A DNA stretch of 64,000 bases from NCBI RefSeq assembly GCF_000002425.4, contig NC_037264.1, positions 12,167,941 through 12,231,940 on the forward strand, in the 5' to 3' direction. The notes beneath the pieces are model-generated. The model did not search any database and was not told where the DNA came from. It saw only the letters and a program-made list of their open reading frames with translations. Shown here piece after piece: positions 1 to 11,152 of this stretch; position 1 is the stretch's first letter; each line of letters begins with the position of its first letter. The translations under genes and the position numbers were made by a program. This stretch comes from Physcomitrium patens. Taxonomy: Eukaryota > Streptophyta > Bryopsida > Funariales > Funariaceae.

Positions 1-1785
1 AATATAGATAAATAATAGAAAGATAGTAAAAACTTTTAATATAAATATTGTCTTTCTATAAAAAAAACTTATACTTACTTTGTAAGACCATAAATAAGAA
101 AAAACAAAATAGATTAAAAAAAAAACTTATATAAGCATCTTTAGGAAAGAATTAAGAATAGATTTTTAAAAATTATAGTTTAAAATACCATAAATTGATA
201 CTTGAAAAAGACCAATTATAAATTAGGATCAAAATCAGACCTTGAGGCACAAAACCATACACTTATAATAATTTCAAGATTCTTTGGTCAAATAAAGACC
301 AAATTTGAGAGAAAACTTATAAAAGGTTTTTAAAGAATTGAATTCATATGATTTGAAGGCATATTAAGTTTTTGAGGGCTTTTCAAAGTAAGAGATGTAC
401 TAAATATTTTTAGATTTTTAAAAATAAAAAGAAAATTATAAATTTTAAAATTATGTGAGATTTGTAGCATATTTATAAATAAAATTATTTAAGTTTGTTA
501 TAATCCTTGTTTTACATGTGTTTGAAATTTTTTTATCTTCATCAAATGGTTAGATTAAAGAATATGAGAATTCTATTAGGTTAGGGACTTGAATAATCAA
601 AATTCAATATTATTAAAGATTTTTTTAATTTTGTAAAATTTATTAAATTGATTAAAGTAATAATTAGTAAAAAAAATTGAACTTACAAATCTACACATCA
701 ACTAAAGATTGAAGCAATTGAATGGTTCAATAAGGAAAATTTGTCGCTTTAAGATCAACATTTAAGTTGGAAAGAGATGGTGGCTAACATTTGAAAAGTT
801 GAAAAGCTTTTTCTTTCAATTGGTGATCTTGATTTTTTTTCAATTTTTTTATGATTTATAATTGCTTATAAATTAAAATATAGGTGAAATTATATTTGAA
901 ATCAATGATTTTATTAATCTTTATTAAGATTTTAAACAACTATAGGAATTAGTTAGAATTTATATAGAATTATTTTGAGTTTGTTTAGGATTTATTTAAA
1001 AATTGATTTAGATTTAAGATTTGATTAAGGTTTAATTTAGGATTTAAGATTAATTAAGATTTGATTAAGATTTGAGTACAATTGATTTAGGATTTAAGAT
1101 TTGATTAAGATTTTATTAAGATTTTTTAGGATTTAATTAGGATATAATTAGAATTTTTATTAGGATTTTATTAAGATTTATTTAAGATTTTATTAGAATA
1201 TTTTTAAAGATGTTAAAATTTCATTAAAGCTTGTTTAAGACAACATTAATATTTGATTAGGATTTATCTAATATTTATTTAGGATATATTTATAATTTTT
1301 AATTTTAGTATTTAAAAATAATCTTTTAATATTTTTTAAGGTTTTTATTTTAATTTTTTTATAATATTTTTTTTAAGATTAATTTATAATTTATTTATGT
1401 TTGTTTAGTAATTTAAAAAAAAAAATTGAATGGGTTAAAATATAATTATATTTTTTAAAATTTTATTAGAATTTATTCAATATTCTAAGATATGTTAGAG
1501 CCTTTTTGATATGTTTTTTTATTTACATTCTATAGCTAGGTGCAAAATATATTTTCAAGCTAAAATTCATATTATACAATATCAATTTTTATAAGTTGTT
1601 ACTTCTTAGGCTATTTTCTAAATACTTTGGTACCATGAGTCAATTGAGATGGTGTAAACATCAATATTGGAACAAGATTTTTTTTTGCTTTGATTCCTTG
1701 TCTTACTGCTTATATTATTGCTTGTCTTTAGTGCCCTCCTTGAACTTTTCTTGGATATCCTTTATAGACCTTGAAGATAATACAT
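1..1785. repeat. AT-rich dispersed repeat A, copy 1 (host of the nested insertion)
   Basis: No gene is recognisable. The stretch resembles 20880-22300 in the same orientation and, more weakly, 25000-25727 inverted. Shared marks are a segment near the left end (GATAGTAAAA... followed by a TTTATAGAAAGAACTT-like string) and a track at about 905-1290 made of degenerate GATTTAATTAG / GATTTGATTAAG units. A short shared anchor, AGCTAGGTGC, occurs at about 1535 and 21845. It is probably a decayed mobile element of unknown class. The chromovirus TSD copy TACAT is 1781-1785. Confidence 0.5.
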
Positions 1786-1814
1786 TGTCATGGACATACA
1801 TTGGAAGATTCTTC

Positions 1815-1946
1815 GAATATTCTTCTAGAATATTCTCTAAAGATTCTCTAAAGATTCTTTTAGAAGGTTCTAGAAGATTCTTAGAATATTCCCTAAAGAT
1901 TCTCTTAGAAGGTTCTAGAATATTCTTAGAAGGTTCTAGAATATTC
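1815..1946 (+). promoter_or_regulatory. Array of heat-shock elements in U3
   Basis: Repeated alternating GAA/TTC units with exact 2-nt spacing, the binding consensus of heat shock factors (nGAAnnTTCnnGAAn). Perfect four-unit sites lie at 1863-1880 (GAAGGTTCTAGAAGATTC), 1908-1925 and 1929-1946. A three-unit site is at 1823-1835 with a two-unit site directly before it (1815-1822), and another two-unit site lies at about 1885-1892. The array ends about 105 bp before the TATA box, a sensible promoter-proximal position. The same array lies at 14787-14918 in the 3' LTR; the substitution inside the second four-unit site there falls on a spacer base. Heat inducibility is inferred from the motif only. 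Confidence 0.8.
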
Positions 1947-2050
1947 TGATAGATTCTAGGAAGTTGCTCGAGAAGTTTCCTAATTAGTAGAAGTTGTTGG
2001 AGAAGCGTCCTAGTTAGCGGAAGTAGCTCGAGAAGCTTCCTATTCAGTAG

Positions 2051-2058
2051 TATATATA
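2051..2058 (+). promoter_or_regulatory. TATA box of the LTR promoter
   Basis: TATATATA followed by GG, downstream of the heat-shock-element array and about 165 bp before the LTR end. The counterpart is at 15023-15030. Transcription would be expected to start about 25-35 bp downstream, near the AGTCGAGGCTGAA segment; the exact start is not visible. Confidence 0.7.
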
Positions 2059-2241
2059 GGAGTCGAGGCTGAAAGGTTCTTCAGTCTCGACAACACATCT
2101 CTTGGAGTTCTAGCTCACCTTTCTGGTATTGTTCTTGTACTCATCTGTTTAATCTAGTTCTGCCACTTCTTCTTGAACTTCTTGTTAGATTTTAAGTCTG
2201 TATTTTGTGTCCGTGACAGTTTGTCGAGACTGCATTTTCAC

Positions 2242-2258
2242 TGGTATCAGAGCTAGTT
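2242..2258 (+). other. Primer binding site, initiator tRNA-Met type
   Basis: TGGTATCAGAGCTAGTT lies 23 bp after the LTR end. TGGTATCAGAGC is the classic plant PBS complementary to the 3' end of initiator tRNA-Met. The distance from the LTR is longer than the usual few bases, but copy 2 has the same spacing, so it is a feature of the family. Confidence 0.85.
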
Positions 2259-2268
2259 CCTTCTTGTT

Positions 2269-2451
2269 AGAGAGTGGATTACCCCTCTTCTTGAAGGTGT
2301 GCTAGTGTTTTAGAGGTTGCGGATTACCCTCCTCTAAACTGATATCTCTTCTTTCTCAATATTGGAGCCTTATTCTTCTTGGAGAGAGTGGATTACCCCT
2401 CATCTTGGAGTCTTAAGGCGTTTTAGAGGTTGCGGAGTACTCTCCTCTGAA
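2269..2451 (+). other. Leader with four stem-loops presenting a GGATTACC-type loop
   Basis: Four related hairpins occupy the untranslated leader: 2269-2288 (AGAG/CTCT), 2309-2338 (TTTAGAGG/CCTCTAAA, a perfect 8-bp stem), about 2381-2402 (weaker) and 2422-2451 (TTTAGAGG/CCTCTGAA, 8 pairs with one U-G). The first three have GGATTACCC between the arms; the fourth has GGAGTACTC. The set forms a two-fold repeat of a weak-strong pair. Copy 2 keeps all four, with one stem changed on both sides. A role in RNA packaging, dimerisation or translation is possible but is inference. Confidence 0.6.
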
Positions 2452-2521
2452 CCAATATTGTCCTCTTGTCAAAACTCTTTTTTCTTCTTTCTGAAGGTTA
2501 GCCGAAGGTTAAGACGTTAAA

Positions 2522-3523
2522 ATGGCTGAAAGTTTGGAATCCAAACTAGACGCCATCATAAATGCTCTTGCCTCGTTGTCACATAGGACAACAGAGATCG
2601 AAGGAGTCATGGTAGGACTCCATAACAATGGAACATCTGGGATAGCGCCATCTAAAGCATATCAGCCTCAAACTTCTGCGCCAGAAGAAGCAGTTCTACC
2701 TCCATTTCAACAAGATCGAGTAGTCCTACAACGAAAAGAGCCTCGAGTTAGTCTTCCGGATAAGTTTGATGGAACTCGTTCCAAGTTTCGAGGTTTTGTC
2801 AACCAAATCAGGTTGATAACAATTTTACAGCCCGAACGTTATCCGACGGAGGAAGCGCGTGTTGGGCTTGTTGGAACCTTGCTTACAGCACAAGCTCTGT
2901 CTTGGTTTACTCCCTTGTTCGAGAAGCGATCGCCAATCCTGAGCAACTTTGAAACGTTCTTGGAGGCGTTTGCAGAAGCATTTGGCGAGCATGATAAAGT
3001 TCGATGGGCTACAACAAAGATCCGATCGCTACGACAAGGAACACGCTCTGCATCAGTCTATGCCTCGGATTTCAGACAATTGGCAAGTGACATTAATTGG
3101 GGTGAAGAGGCGTTGGTGAGTCAGTTTTATTGAGACTTGAAGGATGATGTGAAGGACTTGCTGTTATCTCTTCCTGATCCTCAAACGCTCAATGAAGCTA
3201 TTAGCCAAGTTGTAAAGTGTGACAACCGCCTATTCCAGCATCGCCAAGACCAACGTCCAAGACACCAAATGACTCATTACGACGTGACTATGTCTGCAAA
3301 TAGCTTAAACTCACATTCGGAGGCAACAGACATGCAAATCGACACGGCGCGTGTCCGATCTCTTACTCCAACAGAGAAGAAACGGCGTATGGAGGAAGGG
3401 TTATGTTTGTACTGTGGAGAAGAAGGTCACAAGGTTGGAAATTGCCCAAAGAAGCAAAATTGGCACCCTGTCAAGACTAGAAGTGCGATGATTCCGGAAA
3501 ATGACGACGCCCAGTCTCAGTAG
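2522..3523 (+). pseudogene. gag: gag of chromovirus copy 1 (one nonsense codon)
   Basis: Encodes the capsid/nucleocapsid polyprotein. The ATG at 2522 starts a 333-codon frame broken once by TGA at 3132-3134. Copy 2 has TGG (Trp) at this codon, so this is a G-to-A nonsense change. The retrotransposon capsid region is marked by RKEPRVSLPDKFDGTRSKFR and then the LQPERYPTEEARVGLVGTLL area. The C-terminus has a CCHC zinc knuckle (CLYCGEEGHKVGNC, CX2CX4HX4C) followed by basic residues. The frame ends at TAG 3521-3523, where the pol frame (-1) has already opened. Confidence 0.9.
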
Positions 3524-3528
3524 GAACC

Positions 3529-6237
3529 ATGCGGCTGGACAATCTAATATCACGACAACAATCAGGTTCCTCCTTTTCTGTCCAACCTGCCCATTGTTTT
3601 ACAATTCCTTTGTTTTTAGGCCCTCAAAAACAAAAAACTTTAGCTTTATTGGATTCGGGGGCATCTACTTGTTTTTTAGATGAAGAGTTTGCTAAACGCC
3701 ACAAGATCCGTTTAGTACAGAAGTCCAAACCTGTTCACGTAGAGGTGATAGATGGACGACCCTTATTGTCAGGCAACGTTATCCACGAATCAGAACCTAT
3801 AGAAGTGGTGTTTAAGGACCATAGTAGTCACGTTATTTTTAATATTATTAGAACTCCATCAAGCCCTGTTATCCTTGGTCTTTCTTGGTTAGAAGATCAT
3901 AATCCGTCCATTGATTGGAGGCTACGAAGGATAACATTTCCTGAAAAAAATAATAATAAACCTATTGGTAGAACCTACATGAAGAAATCCATGTTTATTG
4001 GAGCGAGAGCGTTCCTAAGATCGTCCAAGGAAGGCGCACCATTTGTCATTTATGCAGCTCCAACTAGCTGCGAGAATATCTCAACATCGAATATACCAGA
4101 GCAATATAGGAATTTTGAAGACGTGTTTCAGAAGAAGAATGCCGATATACTGCCGGAACATCGACCATATGATTGCGCCATAGACTTAGAGGAAGGAGCG
4201 CAACCACCTTTTGGTCCAATATACAACCTATCGCAGACGGAGTTGGCAGAATTGCGGAAGTACATCGATGAGAATCTAGCCAAGAATTTTATTCGACATT
4301 CAAAGTCGCCAGCTGGAGCACCAATCCTATTTGTGAAGAAAAAGGATGGCTCACTGCGGATGTGCGTGGACTACCGAGGACTCAACAAGGTGACCAAGAA
4401 AAATCGCTATCCCTTACCTTTGATCTCCGGCCTCTTAGATCAACTTGGACGTGCAAGGATTTTTACAAAGATTGATTTAAGAGGAGCCTACAACCTTGTG
4501 CAAATCAAAGAAGGAGATGAATGGAAGACAGCCTTTCGTACAAGGTATGGCCATTTTGAGTACAATGTCATGCCTTTTGGTCTTACCAATGCTCCAGCGG
4601 TCTTTCAGCATATGATGAACGACATCTTTCGGGAGTACCTCGATGACTTTGTTGTCATCTATCTGGATGATATTTTGATATTTTCCAAGAATGAAGAAGA
4701 ACATGAGAAGCACGTTTGTTTGGTTCTTGAAAAACTACGCGAACGAGGACTCTACGCCAAGTTGGAGAAGTGTCAATTTCACCAGAATGAGATGGAATTT
4801 TTGGGCTTCATTGCGACTACAGAGGGCTTGAAGATGGATCCAAAAAAGGTAGAAGCAATTATATCTTGGGAAGTTCCGAAGACGGTTAGAGATGTTCAGT
4901 GTTTTCTTGGATTTGCTAACTTCTATCGGATCTTCATCAAGAATTATTCTCAAGTTGCTGCACCACTCACGCGTCTAACAAGCAAAGACAAGCTCGAATG
5001 GGGATCACAAGCAGCAAAAGCATTTCAAGATCTCAAGACGGCATTCACTACGGCTCCAATCTTGGTACATCCTGACTTTACAAAGGCTTTCTATTTAGAG
5101 ACCGATGCTTCAGATTTTGCTTTGGGAGCTGTGCTTTCACAGATGGGCATAGACAAGAAGCTTCACCCAGTTGCGTTCTATTCACGAAAGTTCTCTGCTG
5201 CTGAGATCAACTACGAGATCCACGACAAAGAGCTGCTTGCTATAGTGGATGCCTTCCAAGAGTGGCGTCACTTCCTCGAAGGAGCTGCACATCCAGTGAC
5301 TGTTTATACGGACCACAAGAATTTGGAGTACTTCATGACAACTCGAATTTTGAATCGTCGTCAAGCTCGATGGAATATGTCTCTATCACGATTTGACTTT
5401 ATTATCACCTATCGCCCTGAAAAACAGCAAGGATTATCTGACGCATTATCGAGGAGAGCGTATCTTGCGCCAAAGGCTGGAGAAGCAGCGTTTGATCAAC
5501 AATGTACAACATTGTTGAAACCAGAAAAATTCAGGATTTTTGCTACTGTTGCAACTATCGATGACGGCTTCCTCCGCGAGGTACGTACTGCGACCATTGA
5601 GGATTCTATAGCTCTTGACATCAAACAACGTGTCGATAATGACAAGTTTAAGGTGGAGAGAGATCTTCTGTATTTTGAGGAGCGGTTGTATATCCCGAAA
5701 GGACCAACTCGACTCCGAGTACTTCAATCTCGCCACGACTTTCCAGCTGCGGGACATTTTGGATTCAACAAGACTTTGGAGCTCATTTCACGAGATTTTT
5801 GGTGGCCCCAAATGTGGAAGGATGTGAAGGAATTTGTCCTTTCTTGTGATGTTTGTTCAAGATCCAAGATTCCTCGACATCGTCCGTATGGACTTCTCCA
5901 GCCATTGCCTATTCCGCACCGACCATGGTCTTCAGTTTCTATGGACTTCATTACGGACCTACCGCCATCGAATTCATTTGACAGCATCTTTGTTGTGGTG
6001 GATCGATTTACAAAGATGGCACATTTCGTGCCTTACAAGAAAACATCGTCAAGTGAAGACACCGCAAGACTCTTTCTTGATAACATATATCGTTATCATG
6101 GCCTACCAGATGATATCGTGTCGGATCGAGGTACTCAGTTTGTATCCAAGTTTTGGAGGTCTCTCTTTGAGATATTGAAGGTGGATATTAAGCTTTCTTC
6201 GGCTTTTCATCCTCAAACTGACGGTCAAATGGAGCGG
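3529..6237 (+). pseudogene. pol: pol of chromovirus copy 1, first part: protease, RT, RNase H, integrase core
   Basis: Residues are numbered from the ATG at 3529. Aspartic protease motif LLDSGAS (D42-S43-G44); reverse transcriptase with YLDD at 378-381; RNase H starting at ETDASDF (D526) and ending near DALSRR (D638); integrase with an HHCC zinc finger (H..H, then CDVC) and catalytic D806, D866 and E902, an exact D-35-E spacing. The frame is -1 relative to gag and is open from about 3505, so synthesis by -1 frameshifting or restart near 3529 is likely. Reading is cut at 6237, one codon after E902, by the nested element; the reading continues at 13472 in the same frame. Confidence 0.92.
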
Positions 6238-7614
6238 TGTCGTATTACGTGCTTTCCTGCTCGAGAACGCGCCGGACGTCTGGCTGTAGAAGGTAGTATG
6301 GAGATTCGCCGATAGTCAAGCAGTCTATCAGTTTTTGACTGCTGGAATATAAACGACTGCAACAATGTACCGTAAATCTATACGGGTGCTCTTCGACTGC
6401 TTGTCGAAGTCCTTTTTGCCCCAGCCGGTAGGTCTCTAGACGTTACAGAGAACCCCGTACAACCCAAACTGTTAACCTTCAATACTGCTTTGTATTTACG
6501 ATCTTGTATCCACTGACTGTCTTGTTAGATTAACCCAATAAATTTCATTCACTTCGCATACTCAATCTTATAGACACCCTTTTAATCCTTCAATCACAGA
6601 CGTAACTCGATTTCACAAAATAGTCAAGAGTATTCAAACCCACTTCATTTAAAAATCCCGATTCACCATTACAACACTGACTTCAGCAGCGATTGCCTCA
6701 GTCTTCCCCAAAACTCTACGAAGAAGAAAAATCCAAATCCTATGTCTTTCCTTCCGCGACCCGAAGCATGAAGCTCCTCTCTCTAATTCCCTTGATCTTC
6801 AAAAACCTCCAATAAAAAAAACCGAACTGATAACCTTGCAGAAGCTTGAAAAAACTCGCTCCCCCCCCCCCCCATTTCCCCTTAAAAAAAAAAAACCCAC
6901 CCCACTCCAAAACTATATCCCCCCTAACCTTATCCTCTGAATTTCTTCAATCTTCCGTCTTAGATCCGGAATTGGCTCCCACCTCAAGCTTGAATCCGAA
7001 ATTGGCTCTCACCTCAACTTGGATTCGAAATTGGCTCTCGCCGCCAAGCTTTCTCCTCCGTTTTTACCTTTAAGAAATCCATTTACCGAAAACAACGTTT
7101 CCTGAGACGGCACAGAGAACAGGACAGCCTGAAACAGAATCGAACCCCGTAATCGGGACCACATTGAGTCGCCCGACCAATTCAGGTCCTATATTGGTAA
7201 AGATGCCCGTAGTAACCTGGATGTTCCCGTAATTGGGTCAAATTGGTCCTCGCGTCAGATTGGCTAAGACCCGTAGTAAGACCTGGATTTCCCGTAACTA
7301 GTCTGCATTGGGTTGCCCCACCAATACAGGTCTCATATTGGGTAAGAGGATCCGGATTGGATTATCGAAATTGGATCCAATTGGCTCCTCGAACCCGTCG
7401 TGTGAATTGGTCCTTCTCTTCCTGCTGACTCCCGTTATTGGAATCGAATGGGGCATTTCAGTATGCCCCGGGTGACTGTAACGGAGTCACTGAACCTAAC
7501 CACTCAGTATTTGTACTGGAGTTGGTCGATGTTCCCAATATTCGAGGTAACTGAATATTAATAAAATTCCCCTTTCTTTTTATTTTCACGGTATACTCGT
7601 GTTACAACACGACA
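6238..7614 (-). repeat. 3' LTR of the nested element
   Basis: In + orientation it starts TGTCGTATTACGTGC and ends TTACAACACGACA, giving TGTCG/CGACA inverted termini. It contains a C run near 6860 beside an A run, and two stretches with repeated AATTGG/CCCGTAA motifs (about 7150-7440). No long ORF. The minus-strand polypurine tract AGAGGGGGTGGA (7615-7626) abuts it, which fixes the element's orientation. Confidence 0.9.
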
Positions 7615-7676
7615 TCCACCCCCTCTGAACCTGTGCATCCTCCGGTATGCACCAATTTACCTAATTGCTGTTTGAT

Positions 7677-8912
7677 TCAGAATATATCCCCTACGTCTTT
7701 GTCCAGTTCGTCTTCGTCACCTTCATTATCCATATCACTTTCATCTTCTTGCTGCGGAATCTCTATACCTTCATTAAGGTCTTCCATATTCATCTCTGCG
7801 TGTCTTCGTTTAAATATTTTTACTCTCTTCCCTGCAATTGGTATTGTCAATTTTGTACCATCTAACTCTCGTAATGAATAAGTCGTATTATCATGAACAG
7901 TTGTTACAACATATGGTCCAAACCAACGTTTTGAAAATTTCCGCAAAGTACTATGTTGATTATCCAGACTATTGTCATAAATAAGTACCCAGTCACCTTC
8001 CTCGATTGCTTTTGGTCTCAATCGATGTTGCTTATCGAATCGCGCCTTGTTTTGTAACCTTGCTCTTTTTAACCTTTCCAATGCTATCTGGACATCTTCC
8101 GTTCTTTGCTCCAATTGTCGAATCCTAATAGCCAGAAGTTCTTCTCTTGTCAATCCATCTTCCCATGGTAGCATACTCCAAGTAAGTACCTTTTCTTCAA
8201 TCGGCATAATTGGTTTTTGACCTGTCATAAGTTCTACTGGCATATATCCTGTCATCGAACTATGTGTTGTTCGATCAGCCCATAATGCAAATGACAAAAG
8301 CCGTGGCCACTCTTTAACCTTCCCATTACAAGCTTTAACCAATGCTTTCACAATCAGCGGGTGACCGCGTTCGCTTTTTGCATTCCCTTCCGGATTATAA
8401 GCAGTAGTCAGTGATAGTTTAACTCCACATCTTTCAAAGAACTTACGAGCTTCTTGTGCATTTAATTCTCCACGATCTGCAGTGATTTTTCCTACGCACC
8501 CGTAACGGCAAATGACATCTTCAAGCAAAAACCTACAAATCCCCTCTGTAGATTTTGTCCTCAATGCTCTTCCTTCTACTTGATTTGATAAATCTTCACG
8601 AGCTAAAACCAAATATCTCATCTGCCATAACCCAACCGGCATAATAACCAAATCAACAACCCATTTAAAATGAATAGCCAGAGGATACGTAGGATGAAGA
8701 CCATCTCGATGTCCGATATTAGAATACGATTGACAGATTTCACATGACTCTACAAATGAGAGCACATCTCGATACATATTTTTCCACCAATATCGTTCCT
8801 TGAGTTTAGCAAAAGTAGCCCAGATTCCTCTATGCCCTGCCCATAAACTATCATGAAAGTCCTTTAATAATTTTAGTTTTTCTTCCCTTTTGCCTATCAC
8901 TCGTTGTGGCAT
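7677..8912 (-). pseudogene. Integrase region of the nested element
   Basis: 411 residues. The HHCC zinc finger is H20, H27, C57, C60 (CEICQ); the catalytic triad is D87 (WVVDL), D146 (ITADRG) and E181 (KSERG) with 34 residues between the last two. A GPY/F-type module (RWFGPYVV) follows near residues 325-335, then an acidic tail rich in E and D. There is no chromodomain. It is in frame with the upstream RT ORF and separated by a single TAG (8937-8939) plus 8 codons, so integrase was originally the end of one pol polyprotein. The apparent ATG start is therefore only the first Met after the stop. Confidence 0.88.
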
Positions 8913-8936
8913 CCCAATTCCTTTCTTCGATCTCTT

Positions 8937-11075
8937 CTATAAGAATCCATCTCGAAGTAAAAATCCATATGCTTTTTTTCTTATTTGTTTGAATTTTTCT
9001 GTAGACCAATTCCCCTGCTTAGACAAGGTATTCAAATAATGACCAATATCCAATAATTCTCCTTCATAAGATTCTTCAAGAAATAGCTTGTCTTCTCTGT
9101 TGAGATTTGATATTGAATAGAATTTCAATCCGACATCATCAATGTCTTCAACCATTTCGTCCTCCCTCTCGTATCTTGCTCGAGATAGCATGTCTGCTAC
9201 AAAATTGCCCTTTCCAGTGATATGCTTAAATTCTGGATTTAGTGATTTAATATAAGCAATCCATCTCAACATTGCAATATCTGGCGTTGAACAGTTAATA
9301 ATCATTCCAAGCAATGGCAAGCAATCTGTTTCAATTACTACTACTGCCCCAATCAAATAGTCCTTTTCAACTTTCATAGCCGAAACGACTCCCCAAAGTT
9401 CTCTTTTGACTTGCGAATATGCACGCTGACGAATACTTAAAACTTTAGCCCCAAATCGAACTGCAAATCTACTCCCATTTGAATCATCTTGACCCACCGC
9501 CCATCCAACGGCAATTGGACTAGCGTCTACAGTAAGAATCACTGGTCTATTGCACTTATAATCAACCTTCCTCAATATTGGAGGTGACATCAATAATTTC
9601 TTCAATCTTTGCATTGCCTGAATATGCCTTTCTTTCCATTCAAATCGGTAACCCTTGCGTAACAGTTCATATAATGGATCCGCTATGTGAGCAAAATGAG
9701 GGATCCAGATTCGATAAAATACACATGCACCCAAAAACCTGGGAACCTCTGTTAAAGAACCACAATCCTCTTTCATCCTTCCAATTGCATCAACTTTAGT
9801 CGGATCTGGTTTTCTTCCGTAAGATCCGCATAAATGTCCAACAATTACAACCTCTCGCACTCCAAATACGGACTTCATACCCGATAATGTAAGATGAACT
9901 TCTCCAAGCCGAGTTAAAATCTTTTCACAATCTTGTATATGATCAACAACATATCTGCGACATCCCCTCGTATCTAAAGTTTCATCCTTGTTTCCTTCTC
10001 TGCACCCCTTTATAGGAACATCATCCAGAAAAGGCATAGTCTTTTCCGAGATAAAATCTCTCAATACCTTATTCATCCCATTCATCATATGCATAACTGA
10101 GTTGGTCGCGCCTTGAGGAAGAGTGCACATTCTAACCAATCCAAGCGGTGTCCTCATCGTTGTCATATCTCTACTTCTTTCGGCAAGTTGAAATTGATCA
10201 TAACCTGAATACAAATCACCCATTGAATAGATCGCCCTTCCAGCAAACGCCTCAGCAAATTCATCCACAATAGGTCCAATTCCCGCATTCCTGACAGTTA
10301 CAGCATTCACCGGCTGCATATCTTGAATAAACCGCAGTGACCCATTCTTCTTAGGTACCGTAAACCATCGACTAGAATGCGGCGCAAATGAAGGTTCTAA
10401 TATTTTCATCTTTATCTTTTCTTTCAATAGTTCCACCAATTTAGATAAATGTGCCCACGGTACTGAAATTGGTCTTAGATTCCAAGGTACATGCGGTACA
10501 GTGAAGATAACCATAGGTGTTATAATATTTGGATCCACACACCCAATTTCATGAGATTCGAAGGCAAACGATCTACCTTGTTTAGCCAACATCTTTTTGA
10601 AGCAAGTAATTTCCTCTGGCAATAAAGAACCATCAGAACCAATCTTCAATTCTTCAAAAGTCTCTTCAGTAAACTGATGTCCAATACTCATTGGATCTCT
10701 TAAACTTGCTTCTTTTGATGCTTCTCCCATTTGTTCTTTAGAATCCTCTGGTAATGGTCCGGCAACAGGCTTTACCTTCTTATCTGCCGTTTTATATCTC
10801 GTCTCTACTGTGACTTCTGGTGCTTGAAAAGATTCAAGCATGGTATAAACCTCTCTCAAATGAATCTCAACAAACTTATCATTATCCCCTAACCCAATAG
10901 ATGTAATCAATTCCAATGAATCTTCCAGCCCATTTTCTTCATAAACACCCAAAATCCTCTCATCATCTTGCAATGTACCTATCTTGCGTAACTGTCCTTC
11001 AATATCATATAATCTTTTTCTTTCTTTTCTTTTAAAATCATCAACTCTCTTATACATAATATTTCCATTCTCCAA
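8937..11075 (-). pseudogene. Reverse transcriptase-RNase H region of the nested element
   Basis: About 712 codons open. An acidic/basic linker (1-170) is followed by RT with PWNLRPISVPW near 197-207, VPKKNGSLRFIQD at 240-252, and FLDD at 349-352 as the active site, where plant chromoviruses have YLDD. The RT thumb/connection contains KVDAIGRM near 427-434, and RNase H begins with ILTVDAS (D517). RNase H ends near ADMLSRAR. The first codon of the open stretch is TTG, so it is part of a polyprotein rather than a separate gene. It ends at TAG 8937. From memory of the family, the SVPW/FLDD style resembles fungal and early-plant Gypsy elements; not tested here. Confidence 0.88.
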
Positions 11076-11152
11076 TATACCAATAAAACTCGCATCAAAG
11101 GCACCTTCATCTCGCGAGAGTACCTCCTCTTTTGTACCTCCATAATCTCGCT

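Larger units (their letters stand above)
1786..2218 (+). repeat. 5' LTR of chromovirus copy 1
   Basis: Begins TGTCATGGACATAC and ends GTGTCCGTGACA, so the termini are TG...CA with a short inverted repeat. U3 carries the heat-shock-element array and a TATA box; the rest (about 2080-2218) is R/U5-like and is followed by the PBS. Aligns over its whole length, without gaps, to 14758-15190. Confidence 0.93.

Noticed and set aside
905-1290. TTTAGGATTTA-like strings as interstitial telomere repeats.
   Set aside because: Plant telomere units are TTTAGGG; here the G-rich part is missing and the spacing is irregular.
1596-1949. 117-codon frame running into the 5' LTR.
   Set aside because: It is the translated heat-shock-element repeat (ILLEGSR units) plus flank and crosses the element boundary.
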